NCBI RefSeq assembly: GCF_000170895.1
Contig: NZ_ABCS01000028.1
Span: 1-64,000, forward strand
Length of the DNA: 64,000 bases
Direction of reading: 5' to 3'
From: Plesiocystis pacifica SIR-1
Lineage (GTDB): Bacteria > Myxococcota_A > Polyangia > Nannocystales > Nannocystaceae
Both the position numbers and the translations under genes were made by a program. This document shows, piece by piece, positions 8,890-17,206 of the stretch. Under the pieces are notes generated by a model. It was not told the origin of the DNA, made no database searches, and saw nothing but the letters and a program-made list of their open reading frames with translations. Numbering within the stretch: the first letter of the stretch is position 1; each line of letters starts with the position of its first letter.

Positions 8890-9536
8890 ACGCGAACGAA
8901 GAGATCATCGGTGAGGGCAAGTGGCTGCGCCTGGTCAAGCGCGGGCGCTGGGAGTTTTGCCAGCGCACCGTCGGCGGGACCGCGGCGATCCTCGTGGCCG
9001 TGACCGAGGCCGGCGAGCTGGTGCTCATCGAGCAAGACCGCCCAGCCGTGGGCGGCGCGGTCATCGAGCTCCCCGCTGGGCTCATCGGTGACATCGCCGG
9101 GCAAGAGGACGAGGCCCCGGAGATCGGGGCCCTGCGCGAGCTCGAAGAAGAGACGGGCTTTCGCGCCGAGCGGCTCGAGCGAGTCGCCGCCGGCACGAGC
9201 ACCGCCGGGCTCAGCGACGAGCGGATGATCTTCTTCGTCGCCCACGGCCTGACCCGCGTGGGCGAGGGCGGCGGCGACGAGCACGAGGACATCACCGTGC
9301 ACCTCGTCGCCCTCGACGCGGTCCCGGCCTGGCTCGCGCAAAAAGAGGCCGAGGGTCTGACCATCGACCTCAAGATCTGGTCCGGGCTTTACTTTGCCGC
9401 ACGCACTTCCAGCGCGGATCAGGCCGCACGCACTTCCAGCGCGGATCAGGCCGCACGCACCCCCAGCGCGGATCAGGCCGCGCGCACCCCCAGCGCGGAT
9501 CAGGCCGCGCGCACGACCACCGCCGCGAAGCCATGA
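8886..9536 (+). CDS. Nudix hydrolase, probable ADP-ribose pyrophosphatase, with repeat tail
   Basis: Translation probably starts at TTG 8886, overlapping the pncA stop, to give 216 residues. No ATG lies near the conserved N-terminus. A Nudix domain with ELPAGLIGDIAG and RELEEETGF matches the ADP-sugar pyrophosphatase (NudF-like) subfamily. The loop before the RELEEETG helix is slightly longer than usual, so the first Gly of the box is displaced. Family members cleave ADP-ribose to AMP and ribose 5-phosphate, recycling a product of NAD breakdown that NrtR proteins sense. After residue 170 the protein ends in four 9-residue repeats (AARTSSADQ type) absent from ordinary family members. The stop overlaps kptA. 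Confidence 0.85.
   Translation: MNANEEIIGEGKWLRLVKRGRWEFCQRTVGGTAAILVAVTEAGELVLIEQDRPAVGGAVIELPAGLIGDIAGQEDEAPEIGALRELEEETGFRAERLERVAAGTSTAGLSDERMIFFVAHGLTRVGEGGGDEHEDITVHLVALDAVPAWLAQKEAEGLTIDLKIWSGLYFAARTSSADQAARTSSADQAARTPSADQAARTPSADQAARTTTAAKP
9396..9503 (+). repeat. Four tandem 27-bp coding repeats
   Basis: Units start at 9396, 9423, 9450 and 9477 with a partial unit from 9504. The first two are identical and the others differ only at a few positions. Each encodes AAR-T-(S/P)-SADQ at the C-terminus of the Nudix hydrolase. The 27-bp period keeps the frame, so copy number could vary without breaking the gene. Confidence 0.95.
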
Positions 9537-10066
9537 GCCAGCTCGGCAAGCGCCTGGCCTGGCTGCTGCGCCACGAGCCCGAGGCCTGGGGGCTGCGCGT
9601 CGACGCCCACGGCTGGATGGAGGTCGAGGCTCTGCTCGCCGCCTTCGCCGAGCGCGGCCACGCCCTGAGCCGCGCCGAGCTCGAGACCCACGTGGCCGCC
9701 GACGGCAAGCAGCGCTTTATCCTGTCCTCCGACGGCGCCCGCATCCGCGCGGTCCAGGGCCACTCCATCGCCGTCGATCTCGAGCTCGACGAGCGCCCGC
9801 CGCCGGCCCAGCTCTTCCACGGCACGCCTCGGCGCTTTGTCGACTCGATCCTGCGCGAGGGCTTGATCCCCAAGGCGCGCCATCACGTCCACCTGAGCGC
9901 CGACGAGGCGACCGCGCGGCAAGTCGGCGCGCGCCGGGGTCCGCCGGTGATCCTCCTCGTCGACGCGGCGACCATGGCCGCCGACGGGCACCGCTTCTTC
10001 GTCAGCGCCAACGGCGTGTGGCTGTGCGAGCGCGTCCCGCCGGAGCACCTGCGCGTGGCCAACTGA
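9533..10066 (+). CDS. kptA: RNA 2'-phosphotransferase, Tpt1/KptA family
   Basis: The 177-residue protein has the family motifs in order: LAWLLRHEPEAWGL (Arg-His core), IRAVQGHS, LFHGTPRRF, HVHLSADEATARQVG and VFFxSxNGVWLCERVPPEH-like strands. Tpt1/KptA enzymes transfer a 2'-phosphate from RNA to NAD+, yielding nicotinamide and ADP-ribose 1''-2''-cyclic phosphate. In bacteria the physiological substrate is largely unknown. Its place as last gene of an NrtR-controlled NAD operon, overlapping by ATGA with a Nudix gene, is suggestive because the reaction releases nicotinamide, the PncA substrate. It ends 2 nt before a convergent gene. Confidence 0.93.
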   Translation: MSQLGKRLAWLLRHEPEAWGLRVDAHGWMEVEALLAAFAERGHALSRAELETHVAADGKQRFILSSDGARIRAVQGHSIAVDLELDERPPPAQLFHGTPRRFVDSILREGLIPKARHHVHLSADEATARQVGARRGPPVILLVDAATMAADGHRFFVSANGVWLCERVPPEHLRVAN

Positions 10067-10068
10067 GG

Positions 10069-10485
10069 CTACTCGGGGAAGGGCGCGTGCGGGGGCGCAG
10101 CTCCGTCCTCCGTCGCTGGCGCAGCCGCTGGCTGAGGCGCAGCCGCTGGCTCGGGCGCAGCCTGCTGGATCATGGTGTTGAGCACCCACCCGGTGTAGGG
10201 CACGAGCTTGTACACACCCTTGCGCCCGCAGCCCGTGACCCCGACCTGATGCACGCTGCCGAGCTTGGTGTAGACCAGCTGCTCGGCGGGACAATCGAGC
10301 TCGAAGGGCGCCCGGGCCTCGAGCTCGTGGATCGCCTTGATGCCGTAGGCGTTGTCCTCGACCTGGTAAAAGGTCGACGATCCCGGCGTGGGGGTGTAGC
10401 CCTCGGGGGTCGAAGACGCGGCGCCAGCCGGGGCGCAGGCACCTGCGAGCAGGCACAGACAAGCGAGAACTCTGGGCTCGAACAT
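10069..10485 (-). CDS. Small lipoprotein of unknown function
   Basis: The 138-residue product starts at the ATG at 10485, giving a lipoprotein signal with lipobox LLAGAC at about residue 16. A middle region with two Cys residues precedes an Ala/Pro/Glu-rich tail encoded by imperfect 21-bp repeats. No enzyme motif is seen. TAGCTT lies 7 nt before the ATG. It converges with kptA at a 2-nt gap. Confidence 0.72.
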   Translation of the reverse strand: MFEPRVLACLCLLAGACAPAGAASSTPEGYTPTPGSSTFYQVEDNAYGIKAIHELEARAPFELDCPAEQLVYTKLGSVHQVGVTGCGRKGVYKLVPYTGWVLNTMIQQAAPEPAAAPQPAAAPATEDGAAPPHAPFPE

Positions 10486-10492
10486 CGCTCGC

Positions 10493-10498
10493 AAGCTA
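10493..10498 (-). promoter_or_regulatory. Candidate -10 hexamer TAGCTT
   Basis: TANNNT-type hexamer 7 nt upstream of the ATG at 10485. Confidence 0.4.
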
Positions 10499-10514
10499 AC
10501 AGAGCGCTGGCGGG

Positions 10515-10801
10515 TTGTCTGCCACTCGGTGCGCCCAGGTCGCCAATGGTCGTCGCCGCAGCTGGCATTGTTCCCAGGCCCACTCAGACGACGCCGGCTC
10601 CGAAGGTTCGGACGAGGCCGACGAATCCAGCGAAGAGGGCGAGCAAGAGCCCCTGCCCGACCCGCTCCCGTCGCGCCCAGCTCGGAGCTCGAGCCCCTCG
10701 ACGGGCCCACCTGCCTGGCCGAGGACCTACTCACGGCCTTCGAGCTCGGGGGCGACACCGGCGACGCGACGATCTCGGGCAACGCGGACGCGTGCCCCTG
10801 A
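10515..10801 (+). pseudogene. Frameshifted remnant of a secreted-protein gene
   Basis: In one frame 10575-10665 reads an acidic linker (SDDAGSEGSDEADESSEEGE) like those that follow lipobox Cys residues elsewhere in the window. In another frame 10685-10801 reads a plausible C-terminus (CLAEDLLTAFELGGDTG and on to DACP, stop). Neither frame alone gives a signal peptide plus linker plus domain. This suggests a short exported protein with at least one frameshift in the 368-bp gap between 10485 and 10854. The call rests on composition only. Confidence 0.35.
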
Positions 10802-10817
10802 AAATCTCACCGCGGGT

Positions 10818-10845
10818 TGTTAACGCCTGGCCCCCTCGCGGTGTC
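10818..10845 (+). promoter_or_regulatory. Candidate ECF-type promoter of the FKBP operon
   Basis: TGTTAAC at 10818-10824 and GTGTC at 10841-10845 are 16 nt apart, just upstream of the GTG at 10854. The same pair with a 15-nt gap precedes the ECF sigma gene at 12193-12219. This arrangement fits the two-box promoters read by ECF sigma factors. Confidence 0.45.
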
Positions 10846-10853
10846 TCCTGGTC

Positions 10854-11446
10854 GTGCCCACCAACCACAGCCTCACACGCGGACGCCTCGCCCTGCTCGC
10901 CTCCTTCCTGGCTTGTGCTTGCTCTGCCCAAGCCGCGCAGGAGCTCGCGGCGAGCCCCGAGGACTGCTTGCTCGAGAACGAGAGCGAATCCGAAACAGAC
11001 CCAGAACCCGAAGCAGCCGAACCAGAGCCCGAAGCACCCAGCGCCGCGGAGGAGCGCGCCTGCATCGACGAGCAGCTCCTCGCCGGCGAGTCCTTCGAGG
11101 CGGGAGAGCCCGAAGACTACGACTGGCGAGCGAGCGGCCTGGGCATCTTCGTACGCGCGGAGGGCGAGGGCGAGCCGGTCGCCGACGGGGATCTGGTGAC
11201 CTTCGCCTACACCGGCTACCTCCTGGACGGCTGCGCCTTTGACTCGACGCTGCTGCGCGAGCCGATCGCCATGCCGCTCGGGGGTATGATCCCCGGCATG
11301 CGCGAGGGCCTGATCGGCATGCGTGTCGGCGGACAGCGCCGCCTCTACATCCCCCCGGAGCTGGCCTACGGAGAGACCGGCGCGGGCGCGGTGATCGGCC
11401 CCAACGAGGTCCTGGTGTTCGAGGTCGAGCTCCTCGAGAAAGGCTC

Positions 11447-11450
<4 letters not shown>
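10854..11450 (+). CDS. FKBP-type peptidyl-prolyl isomerase, exported
   Basis: The 198-residue protein starts at GTG 10854 with a signal sequence ending at FLACACS, probably a lipoprotein, then a Glu-rich linker (residues 40-65). The FKBP domain occupies about residues 95-198: VTFAYTGYLLDGCAFDS, PLGGMIPGMREGLIGMRVGG, IPPELAYGE and NEVLVFEVELLEKG. It should catalyse prolyl cis-trans isomerisation of exported proteins in the periplasm. Its stop overlaps the next start (ATGA), so it is coupled to a thioredoxin-like lipoprotein, and both may answer the ECF sigma factor encoded next. Confidence 0.9.
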
Positions 11451-12163
<713 letters not shown>

Positions 12164-12192
12164 GCTCGCCATGAACTTGGGCGCGAGCGGGC

Positions 12193-12219
12193 TGTTAACA
12201 CTTCGGCGCGGGCCGTGTC
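12193..12219 (+). promoter_or_regulatory. Candidate ECF-type promoter of the sigma factor operon
   Basis: TGTTAAC at 12193-12199 and GTGTC at 12215-12219, 15 nt apart, resemble the pair upstream of the FKBP operon. A TACACT hexamer at 12221-12226 lies 4 nt before the ATG at 12231 and could be a second, housekeeping signal. Confidence 0.45.
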
Positions 12220-12230
12220 CTACACTCCGG

Positions 12231-12800
12231 ATGCCAAACCTGGCGCGCATGGCCCCCGCTCTCGGGCGGGTGCCGGACGAAGCATCGATGGCGGGAGAGC
12301 CCCATGAGGTCGAGTGGGTGCGCGCGGCGAAGGCCGGGGACGCGGCGGCCTTTCAGCGGCTGTATCGCCGCTACTGGGCGGTGGTTCGGTCGATCGTGCT
12401 CGCCCACGTCGGCTGGCAAGAGGCCGACGACATCAGCCAGGACGTGTTCTTGACGGCGTGGCAGCGCCTCGATCAGCTCCAAGACCCCGCCCGCTTCCCG
12501 GCGTGGCTGGCCACCTGCGCGCGCAACCGCTGCCACAACCATCACCGGGCCAAGCCCACGCGGGTCGCCATGCCCGAGCGCGGCGCCCCGATGCCGCCCG
12601 TGTCCGAGGCCCGCGAGGTCCTGCGCGCGATCCAAGCGCTCTCGCCCGCCTACCGCGAGACCCTGGTGATGCGCCTCGTCGAGGGTATGAGCGGGCCCGA
12701 GATCGCGAAAAAGACGGGGCTCACGCCTCGCTCGGTCCGCGTCAACCTGCACCGCGGGATGACCAAGCTCAAGGCGATCCTCGAGGAGGGCGGGGCATGA
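12231..12800 (+). CDS. ECF-family RNA polymerase sigma factor
   Basis: From the ATG at 12231 the product has 189 residues; ATGs at 12249 and 12288 are alternatives. Sigma-70 region 2 is visible as DAAAFQRLYRRYWAVVRSIV and DDISQDVFLTAWQRLDQ, and region 4 as LSPAYRETLVMRLVEGMSGP with a helix-turn-helix IAKKTGLTPRSVRVNLHRGM. It directs RNA polymerase to a small regulon. The stop overlaps a membrane FecR-like gene (ATGA), the usual place for an anti-sigma factor. Motifs shared with the FKBP promoter suggest autoregulation and control of that operon. Confidence 0.92.
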   Translation: MPNLARMAPALGRVPDEASMAGEPHEVEWVRAAKAGDAAAFQRLYRRYWAVVRSIVLAHVGWQEADDISQDVFLTAWQRLDQLQDPARFPAWLATCARNRCHNHHRAKPTRVAMPERGAPMPPVSEAREVLRAIQALSPAYRETLVMRLVEGMSGPEIAKKTGLTPRSVRVNLHRGMTKLKAILEEGGA

Positions 12801-13600
12801 GCGGGCCCGAAGCCGAGGATCGTCTGTGGGACCCGGAGGCCGCGAGCACCGGTGAGCTCGACGAGCTCGCCGCGCGACTCGAGGGGCAGCTCGCGCCTCT
12901 GCGCGCCCCCGAAGCGCCCGCCCTCGAGCTCCCCGCCCGCGAACCCGAAGCCGCCGCGCCGCCGCCGAAGTCGAGCGCGGGCTGGTGGGTGGCCGTCTGT
13001 GTCGCCGCCGCCCTCGCGCTGTGGTTTGCGTGGCGCGCTCGGCCCGTCCCGGACCCAAGCCCGCGCGTCGCCCAGGCTCCGCCGACGCAGACCGCCCCCG
13101 CTCCCGCCATTTGGCGCGTGGAAGCCCTCGATGGGGAGAACCACTGCCGTCCAGCCGACGCTGGGGACGAGGACGCGCCCGATCTCGACGCAGGCTCCAC
13201 CCTCGAAGACGGCGCGAGCTTGCAGCTCGGGGCCGAGGCCTCCGCGCGCCTGTCAAACGGCGACGCCCAGCTCGAGCTCCACCCTTCGAGCCTGCTGCGC
13301 AACGACGCGGGCGTGCTGGCCTTGCTCGAGGGTCGCGCCTGGGTCGACCTGCCGGCCCGCGAGGATTCGGCGCCGTGGCGCTTCGCCGTGGATGGGCTCA
13401 CCGTCGAGACACCCAGCGCTCGGTTCATGGTCAGCGCCCACGCGGGCGTGGGGATCGAGCTCGACGTGATCACGGGCGAGCTCACCATCGCCGACGGACA
13501 GGGCACGACCACGGCGCATGCCGGCCAGCTGTGCCGCGCACGCTTCGGTCCAGCGCCCGTCGTCGAGCTCGAGCCCCTCGAGTGCGCGACGTCTCCCTAG
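12797..13600 (+). CDS. Single-pass FecR-like protein, probable anti-sigma factor
   Basis: The 267-residue protein has a cytosolic N-terminus of about 60 residues rich in Ala, Glu and Pro. One transmembrane helix follows (WWVAVCVAAALALWFAW, about 66-82), then an exported FecR-like domain: LSNGDAQLELHPSSLL, LLEGRAWVDLP, FAVDGLTVETPSARFMV and VITGELTIADGQG. FecR-like proteins sense envelope signals and control a partner ECF sigma factor. The 4-nt overlap with the sigma gene makes that pairing likely. No classical zinc anti-sigma HxxxCxxC motif is seen in the N-terminus. Confidence 0.8.
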   Translation: MSGPEAEDRLWDPEAASTGELDELAARLEGQLAPLRAPEAPALELPAREPEAAAPPPKSSAGWWVAVCVAAALALWFAWRARPVPDPSPRVAQAPPTQTAPAPAIWRVEALDGENHCRPADAGDEDAPDLDAGSTLEDGASLQLGAEASARLSNGDAQLELHPSSLLRNDAGVLALLEGRAWVDLPAREDSAPWRFAVDGLTVETPSARFMVSAHAGVGIELDVITGELTIADGQGTTTAHAGQLCRARFGPAPVVELEPLECATSP

Positions 13601-13691
13601 CAGTCGCCCACCCCGGCCGCGCCGGGACCCATGATCCACGAAAGCATCGTCCACGGACTCAGCTGGCGCTGAACCCGTGGGCGACTGCTAG
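13597..13691. repeat. Palindromic dispersed element, family A copy 1
   Basis: Perfect 15-bp terminal inverted repeats (CTAGCAGTCGCCCAC at 13597-13611 and its complement at 13677-13691) enclose 65 nt. The left arm overlaps the FecR-like gene's TAG. A second copy lies inverted at 48248-48318, sharing the arms and an internal CCCATGATCC and GAACCCGTGGGCG. The fifth base from the inner end of each arm pair changes from T:A here to C:G there, keeping pairing. Confidence 0.85.
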
Positions 13692-13742
13692 GAGCCTGCT
13701 AGCCCCCTTGCCAGCGCCGCCGATTCGCGCCATGAGTCGGGC

Positions 13743-14672
13743 GTGACCGCGACGCTGCCCCAGGCCGAAGAGCTCGAGCTGCCCGTCCCTTGGCTGCTCG
13801 GAGAGGGACGCGTGCGCGCCCGCGCCTGGGGCCGGCCCGGCGCCCGCCCGATCCTCTCGATGCACGGCTGGCTCGACAACGCCGCCAGCTTCGACGGCCT
13901 CGCGCCCCGGCTGTGCGCGGCCATGGACCTGCGCATCGTCGCCCTCGACCTCCCCGGCCACGGCCTGTCCGACCGCAAGCTCGGCCACTATCACTTCATC
14001 GACTGGCCCGCCGACGCCCTCGCGGCCGCCGACGCCCTCGGCTGGCCGTCCTTCACGCTCATGAGCCACTCCATGGGCGCGGGCATCTCGACGCTGATCG
14101 CCGGCGCCGTGCCCAAGCGCGTCGACCAGCTGATCCTCCTCGACGGCCTCGGGCCCCTGGGCGACGAGGCCAAGCTCGCGCCCAAGCGCCTGGCTCGCTC
14201 CCTGCGCGTCGAGGCCCGCAAGCGCGAGGTCCGTGAGGCCCGGGCGGCCGCCGGGGAGCACAGCGCCTACCCGAGCCTCGACGCCGCCATCGAGCGCCTG
14301 CTCGCGGCCACGAAGCTGACCCCAGCCTCGGCGCGGACCCTGGCTGAGCGGGGCCTCGTGGAGACCGAGCATGGCTGGGAGTGGCGGGCCGATCCGGCCC
14401 TGCGCATCGACTCGCGCATGCGCCTGACCGAAGAGTCCGTGCTCACCTTCCTCGCGGCGATCCGCTGCCCCGTCCTGCTGGTCCGCGCGAACACGGGCTG
14501 GCCCCACGACCCCAAGATGGTCGAGGCCCGCATCGCGACCTTGCAAAGCCGCGACGCGCCTTGCGAGGTCGTCAACCTCGACGGCAACCACCACGTGCAC
14601 CTCGACGATCCCGAGTCCGTGGCCGCCGTCGTGCTCCCCTTCTTGCGCAGCTGGCAGCGGACGGACGCGTGA
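13743..14672 (+). CDS. Alpha/beta hydrolase
   Basis: The 309-residue protein starts at GTG 13743. It shows the alpha/beta hydrolase order: HGWLDNAASFDGL after the third strand (oxyanion region), DLPGHGLSD, nucleophile elbow SHSMGAG (Ser near residue 108), a late acid strand VLLVRANTGWP and a catalytic His in NLDGNHHVHLD. The pattern resembles SERHL-type serine hydrolases, but the substrate is not evident. There is no signal peptide, so it is cytosolic. Its stop overlaps the GTG of the next gene, an N-terminal glutamine amidase. Confidence 0.85.
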   Translation: MTATLPQAEELELPVPWLLGEGRVRARAWGRPGARPILSMHGWLDNAASFDGLAPRLCAAMDLRIVALDLPGHGLSDRKLGHYHFIDWPADALAAADALGWPSFTLMSHSMGAGISTLIAGAVPKRVDQLILLDGLGPLGDEAKLAPKRLARSLRVEARKREVREARAAAGEHSAYPSLDAAIERLLAATKLTPASARTLAERGLVETEHGWEWRADPALRIDSRMRLTEESVLTFLAAIRCPVLLVRANTGWPHDPKMVEARIATLQSRDAPCEVVNLDGNHHVHLDDPESVAAVVLPFLRSWQRTDA

Positions 14673-15259
14673 GCGAGCCCGCCACCCGCCACGGCCACCG
14701 CTACTGGCCCTACTACTGCGAGGAGAACGTGTGGCACCTGTGCGGCGAGGCCGAGTTCGCCGAGCGGGAGCCCCACGCCCTGTTCATCACCAACCCCGCC
14801 CGGCGGGTGGCCATGTGGGGCCAACGCCTGGCCGAGGACCCCGACCTGCCCCTGGCCTGGGACTACCACGTGGTCTTCGTCGCCCGCGGCCCGGCCAGCG
14901 AGGGCTCGCCGTGGCGCGTCTGGGACCTCGACGGCGCCGGCGATCTGATCACCCCCGCGATCCCCTGGCTGCACGCCAGCTTCCGCGGTCAGGGCGTGGT
15001 CCCGCCCGAGTTCCGGCCCAGCTTTCGCCTCGTCCCCGGGGCCCTCTACCAGGCCCGCTTCATCAGCGACCGCAGCCACATGCGCGACGAGGCGGGCGGG
15101 TGGATCCAGCCGCCCCCGCCCTGGCCCGCCCTCGGCGTGGTCGAAAGCGCCCCGGTCCAGACCAACCTCGACGCCTTCCTGGACACGCGCGCCCTCGGGC
15201 CCGACGCGCTCGGCGAGGTCTTCGAGCTCTCGGGCCTCGCCGCGCGCTTGGGCGAGTGA
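14669..15259 (+). CDS. Protein N-terminal glutamine amidohydrolase, NTAQ1 family
   Basis: The 196-residue product starts at GTG 14669 within a GTGA overlap. It carries the NTAQ1 signatures YYCEENVWHLC (catalytic Cys17), AWDYHVVF (His67) and WDLDGAG (Asp86/88), together with FITNPARRVAMWGQ and FRPSFRLVPG. NTAQ1 deamidates an N-terminal Gln to Glu, the first step of the Gln branch of N-degron pathways best known in eukaryotes. A bacterial N-degron role would need a leucyl-transferase such as Bpt, which is not in this window. The length matches eukaryotic enzymes (about 200). Confidence in the family is high; the cellular role is inference. Confidence 0.9.
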   Translation: MSEPATRHGHRYWPYYCEENVWHLCGEAEFAEREPHALFITNPARRVAMWGQRLAEDPDLPLAWDYHVVFVARGPASEGSPWRVWDLDGAGDLITPAIPWLHASFRGQGVVPPEFRPSFRLVPGALYQARFISDRSHMRDEAGGWIQPPPPWPALGVVESAPVQTNLDAFLDTRALGPDALGEVFELSGLAARLGE

Positions 15260-15349
15260 GCTCGAGCATCTGCTTTTCCGAACGCTGCAATCCGCGCGGG
15301 CGCACGCCCGATTCGGGGTTGTCCATCGCCCCCCTTCGCGACGACCATC

Positions 15350-15958
15350 GTGGCCGTGGACACCCTCGAAGCGATCCAGGCGCGCCGCGCCGTCAAAGCC
15401 TATGACCCCAACCACACCATGAGCGAGGACGAGGAGCGCCGACTCCTGTCCCTCGCCATGCTGGCCCCGACCGCCTTCAACATTCAAAACTGGCGCTTCG
15501 TCGCGGTCCGGGACCCCGAGCTCCGCAAGCAGCTGCGCGCCGCGGCCTGGGACCAGTCGCAGGTCACCGACTGCTCCTTGCTGATCATCTTGTGCGCCGA
15601 CCTCGCGGCGTGGACCCGGGAGCCCACGCGCTACTGGAAGAACGCGCCCCAGGCCGTCTCCGACTTCATCGTCCCGGCGATCCACAACTACTACAACGAC
15701 AAGGAGCAGGTGCAGCGCGACGAGGCGATGCGCTCGTGCGGGATCGCGGGCCAGACCATCATGCTCGCGGCCAAGGCCATGGGCTACGACACCTGCCCCA
15801 TGGACGGCTTCGACTACCCCGCGGTCGGCGAGCTCATCAACCTCCCCGACGATCACGTGGTCTCGTTCATGATCGCCGTCGGCAAGCCCGTCGCCGATCC
15901 CTTCCCGCGGGGCGGCCAGCTGCCCTACGAGGACGTCGTCATCCGCGACAAATTCTGA
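15350..15958 (+). CDS. Nitroreductase family FMN oxidoreductase
   Basis: The 202-residue product starts at GTG 15350 (GTG 15356 is also possible). The N-terminal block IQARRAVKAYDP, the APTAFNIQNWRFVAV loop and GQTIMLAAKAMGYDTCPMDGF plus VSFMIAVGKP are typical of FMN-dependent nitroreductases, which reduce nitro compounds, quinones or other acceptors with NAD(P)H. It appears to be a single-gene unit; a dispersed repeat follows 28 nt after its stop. Confidence 0.9.
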   Translation: MAVDTLEAIQARRAVKAYDPNHTMSEDEERRLLSLAMLAPTAFNIQNWRFVAVRDPELRKQLRAAAWDQSQVTDCSLLIILCADLAAWTREPTRYWKNAPQAVSDFIVPAIHNYYNDKEQVQRDEAMRSCGIAGQTIMLAAKAMGYDTCPMDGFDYPAVGELINLPDDHVVSFMIAVGKPVADPFPRGGQLPYEDVVIRDKF

Positions 15959-15986
15959 GCTCTGCTCTACCCCCACAGGCATCTGA

Positions 15987-16095
15987 GGACCGGGGGCGCT
16001 TCGTCGCTGTCCGCTCCTCCGCTTTGGCTTGGTGGGCAATGGAGTTCGTACCTTCGAGAAGGCTGGTGGTCGCCCCCGCAAGCGGGGGCGTGGAT
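15987..16095 (+). repeat. Dispersed element, family B copy 1
   Basis: A 109-bp element whose first 38 bp (15987-16024) are identical to the reverse complement of 30358-30395. It ends in a 20-bp palindrome at 16071-16090 (CGCCCCCGC, 2 nt, GCGGGGGCG) followed by TGGAT. The middle part is diverged. Short reading frames across it are non-coding in appearance. Confidence 0.85.
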
Positions 16096-16169
16096 TCGTT
16101 GACAGCCTCCGAGTCACGGAGCGCCCCCCGCGACGTCGGCGAGCGGGGGAGCTCTCGACTGTCGGTGCT

Positions 16170-17081
16170 CTAGCGAGACGCGGAAGGCTCGAACAAGGCC
16201 TCAGCGTACGTGATCGTACGTGCAAGCTCGGCCCATCGCTCGAGCGCCTCGACTCGCGTCTCGTCGTCGACGCGAGCCCGCTCGCGGTCGGACAGAGCGA
16301 TCCCCCGAACCTCCAAGAGCGCGTGCACCATCGTCTTCAGCATGGAGCGGCGCTCTTCCAGGCGGCCCTCCTCGTGGCCGAAGTGATAAGTGCCGCTCCG
16401 GCGCTCGATCTCCAGGAGGCGATCGTCGTCGGGCGCGAAGGGAAACTCTTGAATCAGCGTGAGGCGCATGTCTTTGTCTACCGCAGCCAAAATCGTGGTC
16501 GCGTCACGCATGCGCCGTTCGGCAGGTAGCCGCGACACGACCTCGAGCCCCCAGCGCGCGACGTCGAGGTCACCCCGGCAGGCATGCAAGGCTGCCCCCA
16601 GCACGGCTGCGCTCGGCCTCGCCAGGGCTTTGGCCATGTCGTAGCCCGCCGGCACCCGGCTCGCGTCGAGCACGATCACCTCGAAGCGCGGCGGCCCGGT
16701 CTCCGCCCAGGCGGCCAGATGTCGGGACACCCCGGCGCTGAAGGACACCACCACGACCCAGGTCTCGCGCGCATGCTCGTCGGCCAGCGCAGCCTGATAG
16801 TGGGGGATTCGCCAGCGCTTGTGGCCATTGGTGCGGCTCTGGACCTCGACGGTGAGGACCAGGCCTCCGCCGCCTCCCCTGCCCTGCTGCCCGTCAGCGA
16901 CCAACACCAGATCCGGCAAGAGCTGCCGCCGCGCCAGATCCACGTCGAAGGCGTCGAGCGCCCCCTGCCGGTCGAGGAGCGCCTCGAGGCCAGGTGGGCG
17001 CTCCAGTCGAGCGAGTTCAAACGCCATCCACGGGTCGTCTCGGAAGAGCGCGAGGATTCCTTGATGAAGTGCGCCAGGCAT
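16170..17081 (-). CDS. PD-(D/E)XK-type putative nuclease-fold protein
   Basis: The 303-residue product begins MPGALHQGILALFRDDPWMA. Near residues 55-80 it has PDLVLVAD followed by GLVLTVEVQ, matching the PD...ExQ variant of the PD-(D/E)XK nuclease core seen in Rpn/PDDEXK_2-like proteins. A helical C-terminus has EEGRLEERRSMLKTMVHALL, like the tails of that family. Such proteins are abundant and multi-copy in large bacterial genomes, and some promote recombination. Activity here is unproven. The gene stands alone beside a dispersed repeat, which fits a mobile or fast-expanding family. Confidence 0.65.
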   Translation of the reverse strand: MPGALHQGILALFRDDPWMAFELARLERPPGLEALLDRQGALDAFDVDLARRQLLPDLVLVADGQQGRGGGGGLVLTVEVQSRTNGHKRWRIPHYQAALADEHARETWVVVVSFSAGVSRHLAAWAETGPPRFEVIVLDASRVPAGYDMAKALARPSAAVLGAALHACRGDLDVARWGLEVVSRLPAERRMRDATTILAAVDKDMRLTLIQEFPFAPDDDRLLEIERRSGTYHFGHEEGRLEERRSMLKTMVHALLEVRGIALSDRERARVDDETRVEALERWAELARTITYAEALFEPSASR

Positions 17082-17206
17082 CGCTGCCTCTTCGGCCCTG
17101 GCGCGCGTGCCTTGCAGCGCAGCTCAGACTGGGAAGGTCGAGGTGGCCCGTAGCCTGGCCATCCCCTCCCTCAGCACCCCGGTTCAACCCCAGAACGGAC
17201 GTCGCG

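Noticed and set aside
9394..11199. Long plus-strand frame covering several genes in another frame
   Set aside because: It is a shadow of the Nudix, kptA and FKBP region, Arg/Pro-rich with no domain.
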